Source: Clostridium zeae
Lineage (GTDB): Bacteria; Bacillota; Clostridia; Clostridiales; Clostridiaceae
DNA: 64,000 nucleotides
Assembly (NCBI RefSeq): GCF_017312485.1
Contig: NZ_BMBA01000004.1
Coordinates: forward strand, 62,001 to 126,000
Reading direction: 5' to 3'
Below, in pieces: positions 16,219-24,299 of the stretch. A model generated the notes under the pieces. The model was not told the DNA's origin and did no database searches. It saw only the letters and a program-made list of their open reading frames with translations. The translations under genes and the position numbers were made by a program. Position 1 is the first letter of the stretch. Every line of letters begins with the position of its first letter.

Positions 16219-17163
16219 TTATACATGAAGATAATCAGCCAACCCATTTAATCTTATTTCATTTAGCTCCACAGCATTAAAAACTCCAGCATCATAAAGA
16301 TTTAAAAACTCTTCAGACACGCTTTTATTAAAAATTAGCATATCATCAGTGTTTATAGTAACTTTAACACCATTGTCATATAGTTTTCTAATGGGATGAA
16401 CATTATATTTCTCAACTCTACTAAGTAAAACATTGCTTGTTGGACATACATTAAGTTGTATTTTGTTATCATTTAGCCATTTCATTACACTTTTAGAGCT
16501 TGCAGCTGCAATTCCATGCTGAACCTGATCAAGTTCCAATTCTTCCACAGCCTTTTTAACTAAATCAGCAGTTCCAAACTCACCGACATGAGCTTTCAAA
16601 ATCAAACCTTTCTCTTTAGCTCGCCTGTAAACTTTTTTTAAAGTTGGTATAGTGGGTTCATTTCCATAAACATCAATTGATTTAAAATATTTTTTTGATA
16701 AAGCTAACTCTAAAAGTAGACACATAATATCGATATGAGTAGATGTCTTAAAACCAATCTCTGGTATAAAAATAACATTGGGAGCAAAACTATGGTGTAA
16801 CCTTTCTAATTGATCTATTAACTTTTCAACCTGATATCCATAATGAAAAATAACATCTGCATCTATACTCATATTTAGAACCTTAATTCCATCATTTTGT
16901 GCCTGTGCAAAAGCAGCTTCTATACGTTTTTCATAACCTAAAAGTCCCCTAAACAAAGGATTTATATTTTTATTGTTCCACAGCTGCATTTCATGAAGAT
17001 TCTTGAACTTATCAGAAGGCCTCGCTATACTTTTCCCAATCCAATCTTCGATGTATTTTATATTACCGCCTCTTGCACTGTGGTTATGCAAATCACTTTT
17101 AGGTATTGTTTTCATTACATTTAAATCATTATTTTTAAGCGCCCTTATAAATTCCTCTTTCAT
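16219..17163 (-). CDS. Adenosine deaminase-like amidohydrolase
   Basis: This 314-residue protein retains the deaminase pattern: PKSDLHNHSARGGN (metal HxH), LKAHVGEFG, QVQHGIAAA and CPTSNVLLS, with INTDDMLIF in place of the usual TDDP. It is shorter than typical Add, and the HxH segment differs from the standard LHVHLDG, so it may act on another aminopurine or nucleoside. GAGGGC precedes the ATG. A P repeat (17181-17276) ends 17 nt upstream of the start codon, within the transcript leader. Confidence 0.75.
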   Translation of the reverse strand: MKEEFIRALKNNDLNVMKTIPKSDLHNHSARGGNIKYIEDWIGKSIARPSDKFKNLHEMQLWNNKNINPLFRGLLGYEKRIEAAFAQAQNDGIKVLNMSIDADVIFHYGYQVEKLIDQLERLHHSFAPNVIFIPEIGFKTSTHIDIMCLLLELALSKKYFKSIDVYGNEPTIPTLKKVYRRAKEKGLILKAHVGEFGTADLVKKAVEELELDQVQHGIAAASSKSVMKWLNDNKIQLNVCPTSNVLLSRVEKYNVHPIRKLYDNGVKVTINTDDMLIFNKSVSEEFLNLYDAGVFNAVELNEIRLNGLADYLHV

Positions 17164-17180
17164 GTTGCCCTCTTATTATG

Positions 17181-17276
17181 GATGTACCACTTCATAATAA
17201 AATTTATTATTTTTAAATTCTCTCACCAGAAGCCGTGAGAGCTTTAAAAGTAGATTTCGGATTGAAGTGGTACATC
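17181..17276. repeat. Palindromic repeat family P, copy 2
   Basis: This 96-bp nested palindrome has perfect outer arms GATGTACCACTTCA (17181-17194) and TGAAGTGGTACATC (17263-17276). Its inner stem CTCTCAC/GTGAGAG differs from other copies (CTCCTCT/AGAGGAG) by paired changes. It lies immediately upstream of the deaminase-like gene. Confidence 0.9.
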
Positions 17277-17388
17277 TATACAAATAACTTTAATACTAAA
17301 ACTTTCTATAATCGTAGTATATGTCTATCAAGTTAAAACTGTTTATATCTTAAATCAGCTTGCGCTTTATTTTTATTAAAATATAACA

Positions 17389-17417
17389 AAAAGAGAGATA
17401 GAATCTATCTCTCTTTT
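17389..17417. terminator. Bidirectional terminator between two P repeats
   Basis: AAAAGAGAGATAG (17389-17401) and CTATCTCTCTTTT (17405-17417) form a 13-bp perfect stem with a 3-nt loop. It probably ends the leftward exporter operon. Confidence 0.8.
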
Positions 17418-17420
17418 ATG

Positions 17421-17515
17421 GATACACCACTTAGCAATAAAATTCATATTTTTAAGTTCTCTCCCCAGAAATCATGAGAGTTTTAAAAATAGATTTCGGT
17501 TCAAACTGATACATC
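17421..17515. repeat. Palindromic repeat family P, copy 3
   Basis: This 95-bp copy has more diverged outer arms (GATACACCACTTAG and CAAACTGATACATC). It sits between the stop codon of the last exporter gene (17520) and its terminator, so it is transcribed in the 3' untranslated region. It shares AATAAAATT, AGTTTTAAAAATAGATTTCGG and the CAGAA loop with the family. Confidence 0.85.
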
Positions 17516-17519
17516 TTTA

Positions 17520-18665
17520 TCAAACCACATTTCTAATATCCTCATCACTATAAAATCTATAAATTGCTATTAAGAAAAATACTACTGCAAAGGCAATTAT
17601 TATTAATATATTCATGTAGATAGAAGTAAATTTCTTTCCTGTTTGTAGGCTTGTAAGTCCACTTAACACCCACTTTTGAGGCATGAAGTCCGAAATTCTT
17701 TGAAGATATTTCGGCATAGCTTCTATTGGAATAAAGCATCCTGAAAGTAAGCATGTTGGAGTAACTATTAAATTTTGAAGCGCTCCAACTCCCCCAAAAC
17801 TCTTTGCAAAAGCTACAGTTAGCAAAGAAAATCCAATTGCTACAAAGCCAAACAATAAAAGTAACGCCAATACCTCCATAAATGGTATTCCCATATCTAT
17901 CTTAAAAACTTTGGTTAAAGCTAATAAAGTTATAATCATTTCTATAGATATAATGATAAAATTCAATATCACATTTGCAGCGATATACTTTTTAGCACTT
18001 ATTGGAGCTGTAGATATCCTAAAATAGGTCTTATTTTGCTTTTCCTTAAGTATTATCTCTGATAAATTTCCTGCAGACATAAGTACTATCATTATCAAAT
18101 ATCCTATGGATTGAGATGTCATGTCTTTATTTTTAGATTTATCTTTTACTGAGCTTACTATCAAGTTAAATTTATTGTTTATATAATTATTATATAGATT
18201 TTTAAATATCTCATCATTTCCTTTTGAAACTTTGCTTATTTCTACAATATTGTTTATATAGTTATATAGATATGACTTTACATATGCAGTTCCTTGCTCG
18301 CCTTTTATAGAGGTTATTTCTATTTTTTCAGGCTTTCCATTTAAAACGCCTTTGGAAAATCCGTCTCTTATGATTAAAACACAGTCTAACTTCCCTGAGG
18401 CTACTTTATCATTAATTTCGGCTTCATCTATATTACTAAACTTAAAGCTTCCGAGCTTTTGCATATATTCTATAAGATCTTTTGCTATATAATTGTTATC
18501 ATTGTTTACTATCCCTACCCTTAAGCCACTTTGTCCATTTCCTCCGAATATAACCAAAGAAATAATTATTCCTATCATAGGTGCAAATATATATAAAATT
18601 ATATTTGATTTTTTTCTAAAGGTAACCATTAAGCCATTTTTCACTAACCACAATATATCCTTCAT
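17520..18665 (-). CDS. ABC-2 type exporter permease (second permease)
   Basis: This 381-residue permease has one N-terminal membrane helix, an extracytoplasmic domain of about 150 residues, and five clustered helices with the ABC-2 signature region (TPTCLLSGCFIPIEAMPKYLQRIS). It pairs with the related upstream permease and ATPase; the layout matches LnrN in the B. subtilis linearmycin-resistance exporter. GGGAGG precedes the ATG, which is 1 nt after the upstream stop. Likely role: export of or resistance to membrane-active compounds. Confidence 0.85.
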   Translation of the reverse strand: MKDILWLVKNGLMVTFRKKSNIILYIFAPMIGIIISLVIFGGNGQSGLRVGIVNNDNNYIAKDLIEYMQKLGSFKFSNIDEAEINDKVASGKLDCVLIIRDGFSKGVLNGKPEKIEITSIKGEQGTAYVKSYLYNYINNIVEISKVSKGNDEIFKNLYNNYINNKFNLIVSSVKDKSKNKDMTSQSIGYLIMIVLMSAGNLSEIILKEKQNKTYFRISTAPISAKKYIAANVILNFIIISIEMIITLLALTKVFKIDMGIPFMEVLALLLLFGFVAIGFSLLTVAFAKSFGGVGALQNLIVTPTCLLSGCFIPIEAMPKYLQRISDFMPQKWVLSGLTSLQTGKKFTSIYMNILIIIAFAVVFFLIAIYRFYSDEDIRNVV

Positions 18666-18666
18666 A

Positions 18667-19803
18667 TTAAAGAGCCTCCCTTCTTCCTGATATCACACTT
18701 GCAATTATTAAAAACAAGCAAGCAACTGTCATATTAAATACTACCGCTGGTATAATAGCTGCATTATTTCCAGAATAAATAACCTTATTAATCGCTTCGT
18801 TACTCCAGCTTAAAGGAGAAAGCTTTACTAAAAGCTTCAATATTCCTCCATAGTTATCTATATCATCAATTGGAAAATATGCACCTCCAACAAAAGAAGC
18901 TACTTGAATTATGAGCATTACAACCGTCCTAGGAGTCTCTGGCTTTTTTGCTAAATAACTAACACCTAGTCCTAGACTTACAGCTAGTATAACTTCAGTT
19001 AGAAGAACCAAAAGTATCAACCCTAGGTTGTCTCCCCAGTTAGCCTTAAATGCAAACTTACTTACAACTACAACCAACAGAACACATAAAAAATTTGCTC
19101 CTATTCCTCCCAAAATTTTTCCTATTAATATTTCACTTTTCTTTAATGGCGCTGAAATCAATCTACTTGCTGTCTTGTTTAGTCTTTCTCCTCTAATTAA
19201 AAAACATGCAGATATAGCTCCATATAAAGCTATCATAGTTGTCATAGATACAGCATAATAATCAATAGAACTAGAAACCTTTTTAGAATTTAATGAAGTT
19301 TCTTTTATGTAATTATTCATATTAGAAGCATTTATAACTGTAGCAACGGCTTCTGGCTTAACCTTAACCACCTCTGAAACTAATTTATACTTATCAATAA
19401 AGCCTTTTAACATCCCTTCAATTATACTTCCTTCAATAGAGTCTCTATCATTTTCATATAATTTAACACCCTCATTATTTATTTCAATATAAGCTTGATA
19501 TTTGCGTTTTTCCACTTCAGTTACTGCTTCAGCTTCATTGTCTGCTTTCTCAAACTTCATTCCTTCCTTACCACTTTGCTTTATAAATTCATCAAAATAT
19601 TTAGAGAATTCCTTATTGCTATTATCTTTATAAATAACACTTATTTTAACTAATGAAATTGACTTATCACTTCCAAAAACACCTGAAAGAGCTGTACCCA
19701 GCACTAAAATAAGTACTAATGGAAACGCCATCATAAACACAAGAGTTCTTGTGTCTCTAATTGTAGATTTAAGCTCCTTTAGAGCAATACTTACTATATT
19801 CAA
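18667..19803 (-). CDS. ABC-2 type exporter permease (first permease)
   Basis: This 378-residue permease has the same architecture as the next gene: N-terminal helix, large external loop, then five helices including SFVGGAYFPIDDIDNYGGIL. The start codon is TTG at 19803, supported by AGGAGG with an 8-nt spacer. It is positioned like LnrM. It should form a heterodimeric channel with the following permease. Confidence 0.85.
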   Translation of the reverse strand: MNIVSIALKELKSTIRDTRTLVFMMAFPLVLILVLGTALSGVFGSDKSISLVKISVIYKDNSNKEFSKYFDEFIKQSGKEGMKFEKADNEAEAVTEVEKRKYQAYIEINNEGVKLYENDRDSIEGSIIEGMLKGFIDKYKLVSEVVKVKPEAVATVINASNMNNYIKETSLNSKKVSSSIDYYAVSMTTMIALYGAISACFLIRGERLNKTASRLISAPLKKSEILIGKILGGIGANFLCVLLVVVVSKFAFKANWGDNLGLILLVLLTEVILAVSLGLGVSYLAKKPETPRTVVMLIIQVASFVGGAYFPIDDIDNYGGILKLLVKLSPLSWSNEAINKVIYSGNNAAIIPAVVFNMTVACLFLIIASVISGRREAL

Positions 19804-19820
19804 TCTTTCTTCCTCCTAAA

Positions 19821-20756
19821 TTAGTCTCTTAAGGTTCTTCCTGTTAATGTTAAAAACACTGTCTCTAAATTAGCTGTCTTAGCTTCAATATTTTTTATCT
19901 CTATATCACTATTTATAAAATATTGAATTATCTTATTTAAATTATTTACTGTTACCTCAGAATTTATCGTCACTAAATCTTCTTCAATTTTTACTGCTTT
20001 TACTCCATTTATCTTTTTTATTTCATTTTCATCTAATCTTTCTACTGACCTTACTTTAATCAAATGTTCACTTGTATCTGTAACTATAAGCTTTAGCTCT
20101 TCTTTTGTTCCATCTGCAATTATTTTTCCATGATCTATTATTGCTATTCTTGAACAAATCTCTTCTACTTCCTCCATATAGTGGCTTGTATAAATTATGG
20201 TACACCCCATTCTATTTAGTTCTTTAACAGATTCAAGTATATAGTTTCTTGACTGTGGATCAATTCCAACTGTTGGTTCATCCATTATTATAAGTTTTGG
20301 TTTATGAGCAATTGCGCAAGCTATATTTAGTCTTCTCTTCATACCACCAGAAAAGTTTTTAGGATAATCTTTCTTTTTATCCATTAGCCCAACAAATTTT
20401 AAGGCTTCTTCTGAACTTTTCTTAAGGGCCTCTCCCCTTAAACCATACAACCCAGCAAAGAACTTAACATTTTCATATGCCGTTAAATCTTCATATATAG
20501 CAATATCTTGAGGAACTATCCCAAGATTCATCTTTGCAAATCTGCTATTTCTTTTTATATCCTTTCCAAGTATGTTGATACTTCCTTCATTACTTTTTAA
20601 AAGTCCTGAAATCATATTTATTGTTGTGCTTTTACCAGCTCCGTTTGAGCCCAAAAAACCAAATATCTCTCCTTCTTCTACTGTTAATGACATATTATCT
20701 ACTGCAATAAAATCTCCATATTTCTTTGTAAGATTTTTTATCTCTAATGCATTCAT
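19821..20756 (-). CDS. ABC exporter ATP-binding protein (LnrL-like)
   Basis: This 311-residue ATPase has Walker A (GSNGAGKST), Q-loop region (GIVPQDIAIYEDLTAYENV), signature (FSGGMKRRLNIACAI), Walker B (LIIMDEPTVGIDP) and the H-loop (TSHYMEEVEEI). An extra C-terminal domain of about 90 residues (from HLIKVRSVE) is typical of drug and antibiotic exporters. It is followed by two permeases and preceded by a two-component system. Confidence 0.9.
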   Translation of the reverse strand: MNALEIKNLTKKYGDFIAVDNMSLTVEEGEIFGFLGSNGAGKSTTINMISGLLKSNEGSINILGKDIKRNSRFAKMNLGIVPQDIAIYEDLTAYENVKFFAGLYGLRGEALKKSSEEALKFVGLMDKKKDYPKNFSGGMKRRLNIACAIAHKPKLIIMDEPTVGIDPQSRNYILESVKELNRMGCTIIYTSHYMEEVEEICSRIAIIDHGKIIADGTKEELKLIVTDTSEHLIKVRSVERLDENEIKKINGVKAVKIEEDLVTINSEVTVNNLNKIIQYFINSDIEIKNIEAKTANLETVFLTLTGRTLRD

Positions 20757-20885
20757 TAAATCACCTCAAAATATACTTTTTTCAACTGATGTTTTTATTA
20801 TATAAAAAAAAGATAAACCTATTTAGTCAATAAGTTCACCTTTTCATATGAAAATATTCATATTCAATACATGAATTTTTACACA

Positions 20886-21989
20886 TTATTTTATAGGTAA
20901 TAGAGTCGTTACTGTAAACCCATTAGTTCCGTCTACAATTATTTTACCATCTACTGCGGCTGTCCGCTCCTCCATACCTACAATCCCTAATCCTTTTTTT
21001 ATAAGCTTAGTTCCTTTACCATTATCTTTAACTTCCGCTTTAATAAATTTATTTAGAACCTCAATATTTACTAATATATTTGTTGCCTCAGAATATTTCA
21101 TTGAGTTTGTAAGGGCCTCTGATATATTTTCAAATATTATCTTCCATTGCATATAAGATATTTTATCAATATCACCTTTATAAATAAAAGCTGTTTTAAT
21201 TCTGCTTTTTTCTATAAATTCATCTATTACGAACTTAAGCCTATTGATTCCCATCTGCTCTTTAGGAGGTTTTATATTTTTCAAAGTTATTCTTATTTCC
21301 TCTATACCTTCTTTAGAAATATTTATTGAATTTGTAAGTAATTCTTTTGCCTTTTCTTTGTCTATGTCTAATAGAGATTTTGCTGCTTCCATCTGAATTA
21401 ATGCTCCAGTCATCGAATGCCCTATCTTATCATGAATTTCTTGTGACAGTCTATTTCTCTCTTCTAACTTAAAGGTATATTCTGATTGCCTTAAAAATTC
21501 TTTGTTTTCATTAAAGCTTTTTGTTAATTTGTGCATATCCATTCTCAGCTTATCTGCTTGGCTCTCTAAATAGGCACACCTATTAGAATATTTTTTTGCC
21601 ATAATAAAAATAACATAACTAAGTCCTAATATAATTAAATAATTCGCTGCTATAGTTCTATCTAGTAAAGGTATTGGAACCATCGCAAGTACTAGCTCTA
21701 AAATCTTTTTTTCTAAGTAATAATCACTTATTTCATATATGTTAATAGGTAAAAAAAGAATGGTTATAGGATAAACAAAAAAAAGTCCTGTAATAATTAA
21801 TACTATAGAAAGTGTATTAAATATCTTCTTATTTCTATGTTTTTTTTGAATGTAAATACTACTATTCAACGCACAGTATATTAAGAGCCATAAAACTACT
21901 ATCCCTTTGTTTTCCATACCAGAATTGATATATTCTATTATTGTGTAAAGAATAATTATTAACTTGCTTATAATTATCGAGTTTTCCAT
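20886..21989 (-). CDS. NarL-type sensor histidine kinase (LnrJ-like)
   Basis: This 367-residue membrane kinase has about five N-terminal helices without a large external domain, a coiled linker, the HisKA_3 box (RNRLSQEIHDKIGHSMTGAL) with the phosphoacceptor His, and a C-terminal ATPase (EALTNSMKYSEATN, DNGKGTKLIKKGLGIVGMEER). Such intramembrane-sensing kinases often detect membrane-active antibiotics. GAGGAAG precedes the ATG. The gap to the response regulator is 12 nt. Confidence 0.88.
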   Translation of the reverse strand: MENSIIISKLIIILYTIIEYINSGMENKGIVVLWLLIYCALNSSIYIQKKHRNKKIFNTLSIVLIITGLFFVYPITILFLPINIYEISDYYLEKKILELVLAMVPIPLLDRTIAANYLIILGLSYVIFIMAKKYSNRCAYLESQADKLRMDMHKLTKSFNENKEFLRQSEYTFKLEERNRLSQEIHDKIGHSMTGALIQMEAAKSLLDIDKEKAKELLTNSINISKEGIEEIRITLKNIKPPKEQMGINRLKFVIDEFIEKSRIKTAFIYKGDIDKISYMQWKIIFENISEALTNSMKYSEATNILVNIEVLNKFIKAEVKDNGKGTKLIKKGLGIVGMEERTAAVDGKIIVDGTNGFTVTTLLPIK

Positions 21990-22001
21990 AATTCTTCCTC
22001 T

Positions 22002-22643
22002 TTATTCTAAATCGCCTTTTATAAAATATATAGCTATCTGGGTTCTATGTTCAAGTGAAGTCTTTCCTAAAATTGAAGTAATGTAATTAGCAACTGTTCC
22101 TTCTGAAATAAAAAGAGTTTTTGAAATTTCTTTGTTTGAATAACCTTTAGCTATTAAGCTCATAACATCTAATTCTCTTTCTGTAAACAAGCTTCTATCT
22201 ATTTTGCATTCTTTTTCACGCTTGTTTTCCTTCAAATGCTCTTTTATCTTATCTAATACTACTTCTTGCATTACGGTATTTCCATTATATACACTTATTA
22301 AGGCATCTTTAATCTTCTCTGGATCATTATTTTTCAGCAAATATCCTTTTGCTCCATTCTTAATGGCATCAACTATATATTCATCATCATCAAAGGTTGT
22401 TAATATTAAGGGCTTTGTTTTTGTCTTTTCAGCTATAAGCTTTGTAGCTTCCACCCCATTCATATCTGGCATTCTAACATCTAAAATAGCTATATCTACA
22501 TCATTGTTAATACAATACTCTACAGCTTCTCTGCCATCATTTAAGGTTTGTAATATTTCAAATTCTTCAAAGGTGCTTAAAATTATTTTCATTCCCTCTC
22601 TTATAAAGGAATTATCATCTGCTATAATTATTTTTATTTTCAT
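22002..22643 (-). CDS. NarL/LuxR-type response regulator (LnrK-like)
   Basis: This 213-residue protein has a receiver domain (IIIADDNSFIREGMK, phospho-Asp in DIAILDVRMPDMNG, LTTFDDDEYI, KGYLLKN) and a LuxR-type helix-turn-helix (FTERELDVMSLIAKGYSNKE then ISKTLFISEGTVANYITSIL). It is first in the five-gene operon. In the lnr paradigm the regulator activates the exporter genes. Confidence 0.9.
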   Translation of the reverse strand: MKIKIIIADDNSFIREGMKIILSTFEEFEILQTLNDGREAVEYCINNDVDIAILDVRMPDMNGVEATKLIAEKTKTKPLILTTFDDDEYIVDAIKNGAKGYLLKNNDPEKIKDALISVYNGNTVMQEVVLDKIKEHLKENKREKECKIDRSLFTERELDVMSLIAKGYSNKEISKTLFISEGTVANYITSILGKTSLEHRTQIAIYFIKGDLE

Positions 22644-22942
22644 CGTAAATACCTTCCTTAGGCTTTTATAAAGTTTCTATAAATGAGCTATTTAATACGA
22701 TATATTATATTTTACTTTTCCAAAAAACACTATAGAAATTATTTTATTGATGAATAACTTCTTATTAAATTTACTCAACTCAAACTATATTATAGATATC
22801 CCAGTTCTATTTAATAAATATATTAACTATTAATGTAAATTTTGATTACAATTGGAGCTAGATTATCTATAGTTGAATCTTAATTACGAATAAATAAAAA
22901 TGAAGCAGTTAAAGCATGCTGTTAAAAAAAATCCATAAAAAT

Positions 22943-22985
22943 AAGAAGTACCCCCAAAGTCTGAGGATTCTTCTTAATTTTTTCA
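22943..22985. terminator. Probable terminator downstream of the TubZ-like gene
   Basis: AAGAAG and CTTCTT flank a C-rich/GA-rich core (ACCCCC / GAGGAT); T runs follow on both strands. It lies in the gap between the exporter operon start and the TubZ-like gene end. Confidence 0.5.
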
Positions 22986-23018
22986 GTAAAAATAGATATT
23001 ATATTTTAAGACTATTGT

Positions 23019-23084
23019 TGAAATTAAGTGGTTATGCAAGGCATAGGTTAATTAAAGCATCGGATGATTAACCACTTAATTTCA
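23019..23084. repeat. Large inverted repeat downstream of the TubZ-like gene
   Basis: TGAAATTAAGTGGTTA (23019-23034) and its perfect 16-bp complement TAACCACTTAATTTCA (23069-23084) flank a 34-nt spacer. Within it, GGTTAAT near 23046 can pair alternatively with ATTAACC inside the right arm. No T run follows, so it is not a standard terminator. It ends 28 nt from the TubZ-like stop codon. Confidence 0.75.
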
Positions 23085-23112
23085 GCACGCTTTTTAAGGC
23101 CTATAATCGTGT

Positions 23113-24153
23113 TTAAAAACCATAATTATCTTCGAATAAATCATTAAGTTCATCTAAATCTGCTTTATCTTCATTAGTATCAGTATTTAAATCAATGATA
23201 ACACTTCTTTTTCTATTTCTTGAAAGTTTTCTTTTATTCTTGTCTTCTAAAGCCATCTTTATTAATTTTATTGATTCTGTTGGAGTTTCACAGCCGCCAA
23301 GCACTACTATATTGTTCTTGTTATTGTATGTTATATAAGTGCTTCTATAAACTTCAAATAACTTAGATACTTCATATGGATCGTATCCATCAATTTTCAG
23401 GTTTATTCCTAGGTAATCACAGTCATAGGTATCTGGTTGAACAAATACGCTGTTTTGTATAGCTAAATCAACAGCTGTTTTGGCATCCTTCAAACCATCA
23501 TATAGTTTTAATACTAAACCTGATCCCTCTGCGGTATTTATTCTAAAGGAATCTTTGTTATCTATGCTTCCATCAGCATGAATTCCTATTATGTTGTATG
23601 ATAAATCTAAGCTTTCAATAACTTCATTATTTATTTCTTTATATGTATTTCTCTTATTATTATCCACAAACTTAACGTCATTTATCAAATCCATTATACT
23701 ATTAATATCGTTCCAACATTCTATAGTATTTTTAAATGCTAATTCATCTTCTTTTAAGCTCGGTAATATTGCAACTACATTTACTTTCGCATTTGGTAAA
23801 ACTTTTTTCGCTATTTGTATAAAGGTCTTGATTGCACCAGAACCAGTTCCTCCAGCCATTGTTGTAAACACTACAACTACTTCTGTTAAAGGATATTTGC
23901 TTAGCAATGTTCCTATTGGATTAATATTATCCTTTATCATTTCTTTAGACTTATTTCTATCTCTTCCTGAGCCATCAGTTCCTGGATATAAATATACATT
24001 CTTTGACATATCAGCGTTTTTTAATGGCTTAACATCAAACAAGCTACTATTTAAAAACAATCCATTATATCTAGAATTTCTGCTCAATAATCCATCAACT
24101 ATATTTCCGGCACCTTGTCCTAATGACACTAATAACATTTTTCCTTTTTCCAT
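23113..24153 (-). CDS. TubZ-like tubulin/FtsZ superfamily GTPase
   Basis: This 346-residue protein has the tubulin-superfamily nucleotide loop MAGGTGSG at residues 99-106, an N-terminal GQGAGNIVDGLL (12-23), and segments NGLFLNSSLFDVKPLKNA, ECWNDI (145-150) and VDNNKR (163-168). These fit the TubZ family of plasmid/phage segregation filaments better than cell-division FtsZ. A basic stretch (KRKLSRNRKRS) and an acidic tail follow, as in TubZ. The start ATG at 24153 has AAGGGAGAG upstream. It is divergent from a MerR-like coiled-coil gene resembling TubY. No TubR is visible. TubZ polymerises with GTP and moves DNA by treadmilling; the role here is unknown. Confidence 0.82.
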   Translation of the reverse strand: MEKGKMLLVSLGQGAGNIVDGLLSRNSRYNGLFLNSSLFDVKPLKNADMSKNVYLYPGTDGSGRDRNKSKEMIKDNINPIGTLLSKYPLTEVVVVFTTMAGGTGSGAIKTFIQIAKKVLPNAKVNVVAILPSLKEDELAFKNTIECWNDINSIMDLINDVKFVDNNKRNTYKEINNEVIESLDLSYNIIGIHADGSIDNKDSFRINTAEGSGLVLKLYDGLKDAKTAVDLAIQNSVFVQPDTYDCDYLGINLKIDGYDPYEVSKLFEVYRSTYITYNNKNNIVVLGGCETPTESIKLIKMALEDKNKRKLSRNRKRSVIIDLNTDTNEDKADLDELNDLFEDNYGF

Positions 24154-24299
24154 AATAACTCTCCCTTGATATGTTCTATACATATATTATCGGATAAAAT
24201 CATCCCAACATTATATATATAAATTTTTTTTTAAAATAATTATATTTTCCACTTAAGCTCACCTATGATTTGCTCGAAAAGAATAAGGGGGGATTGATT

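Noticed and set aside
17181-17515. CRISPR array from repeated palindromes
   Set aside because: There are only two copies here with a terminator between, the spacing is irregular, other copies are scattered over 55 kb, and no cas genes are visible.
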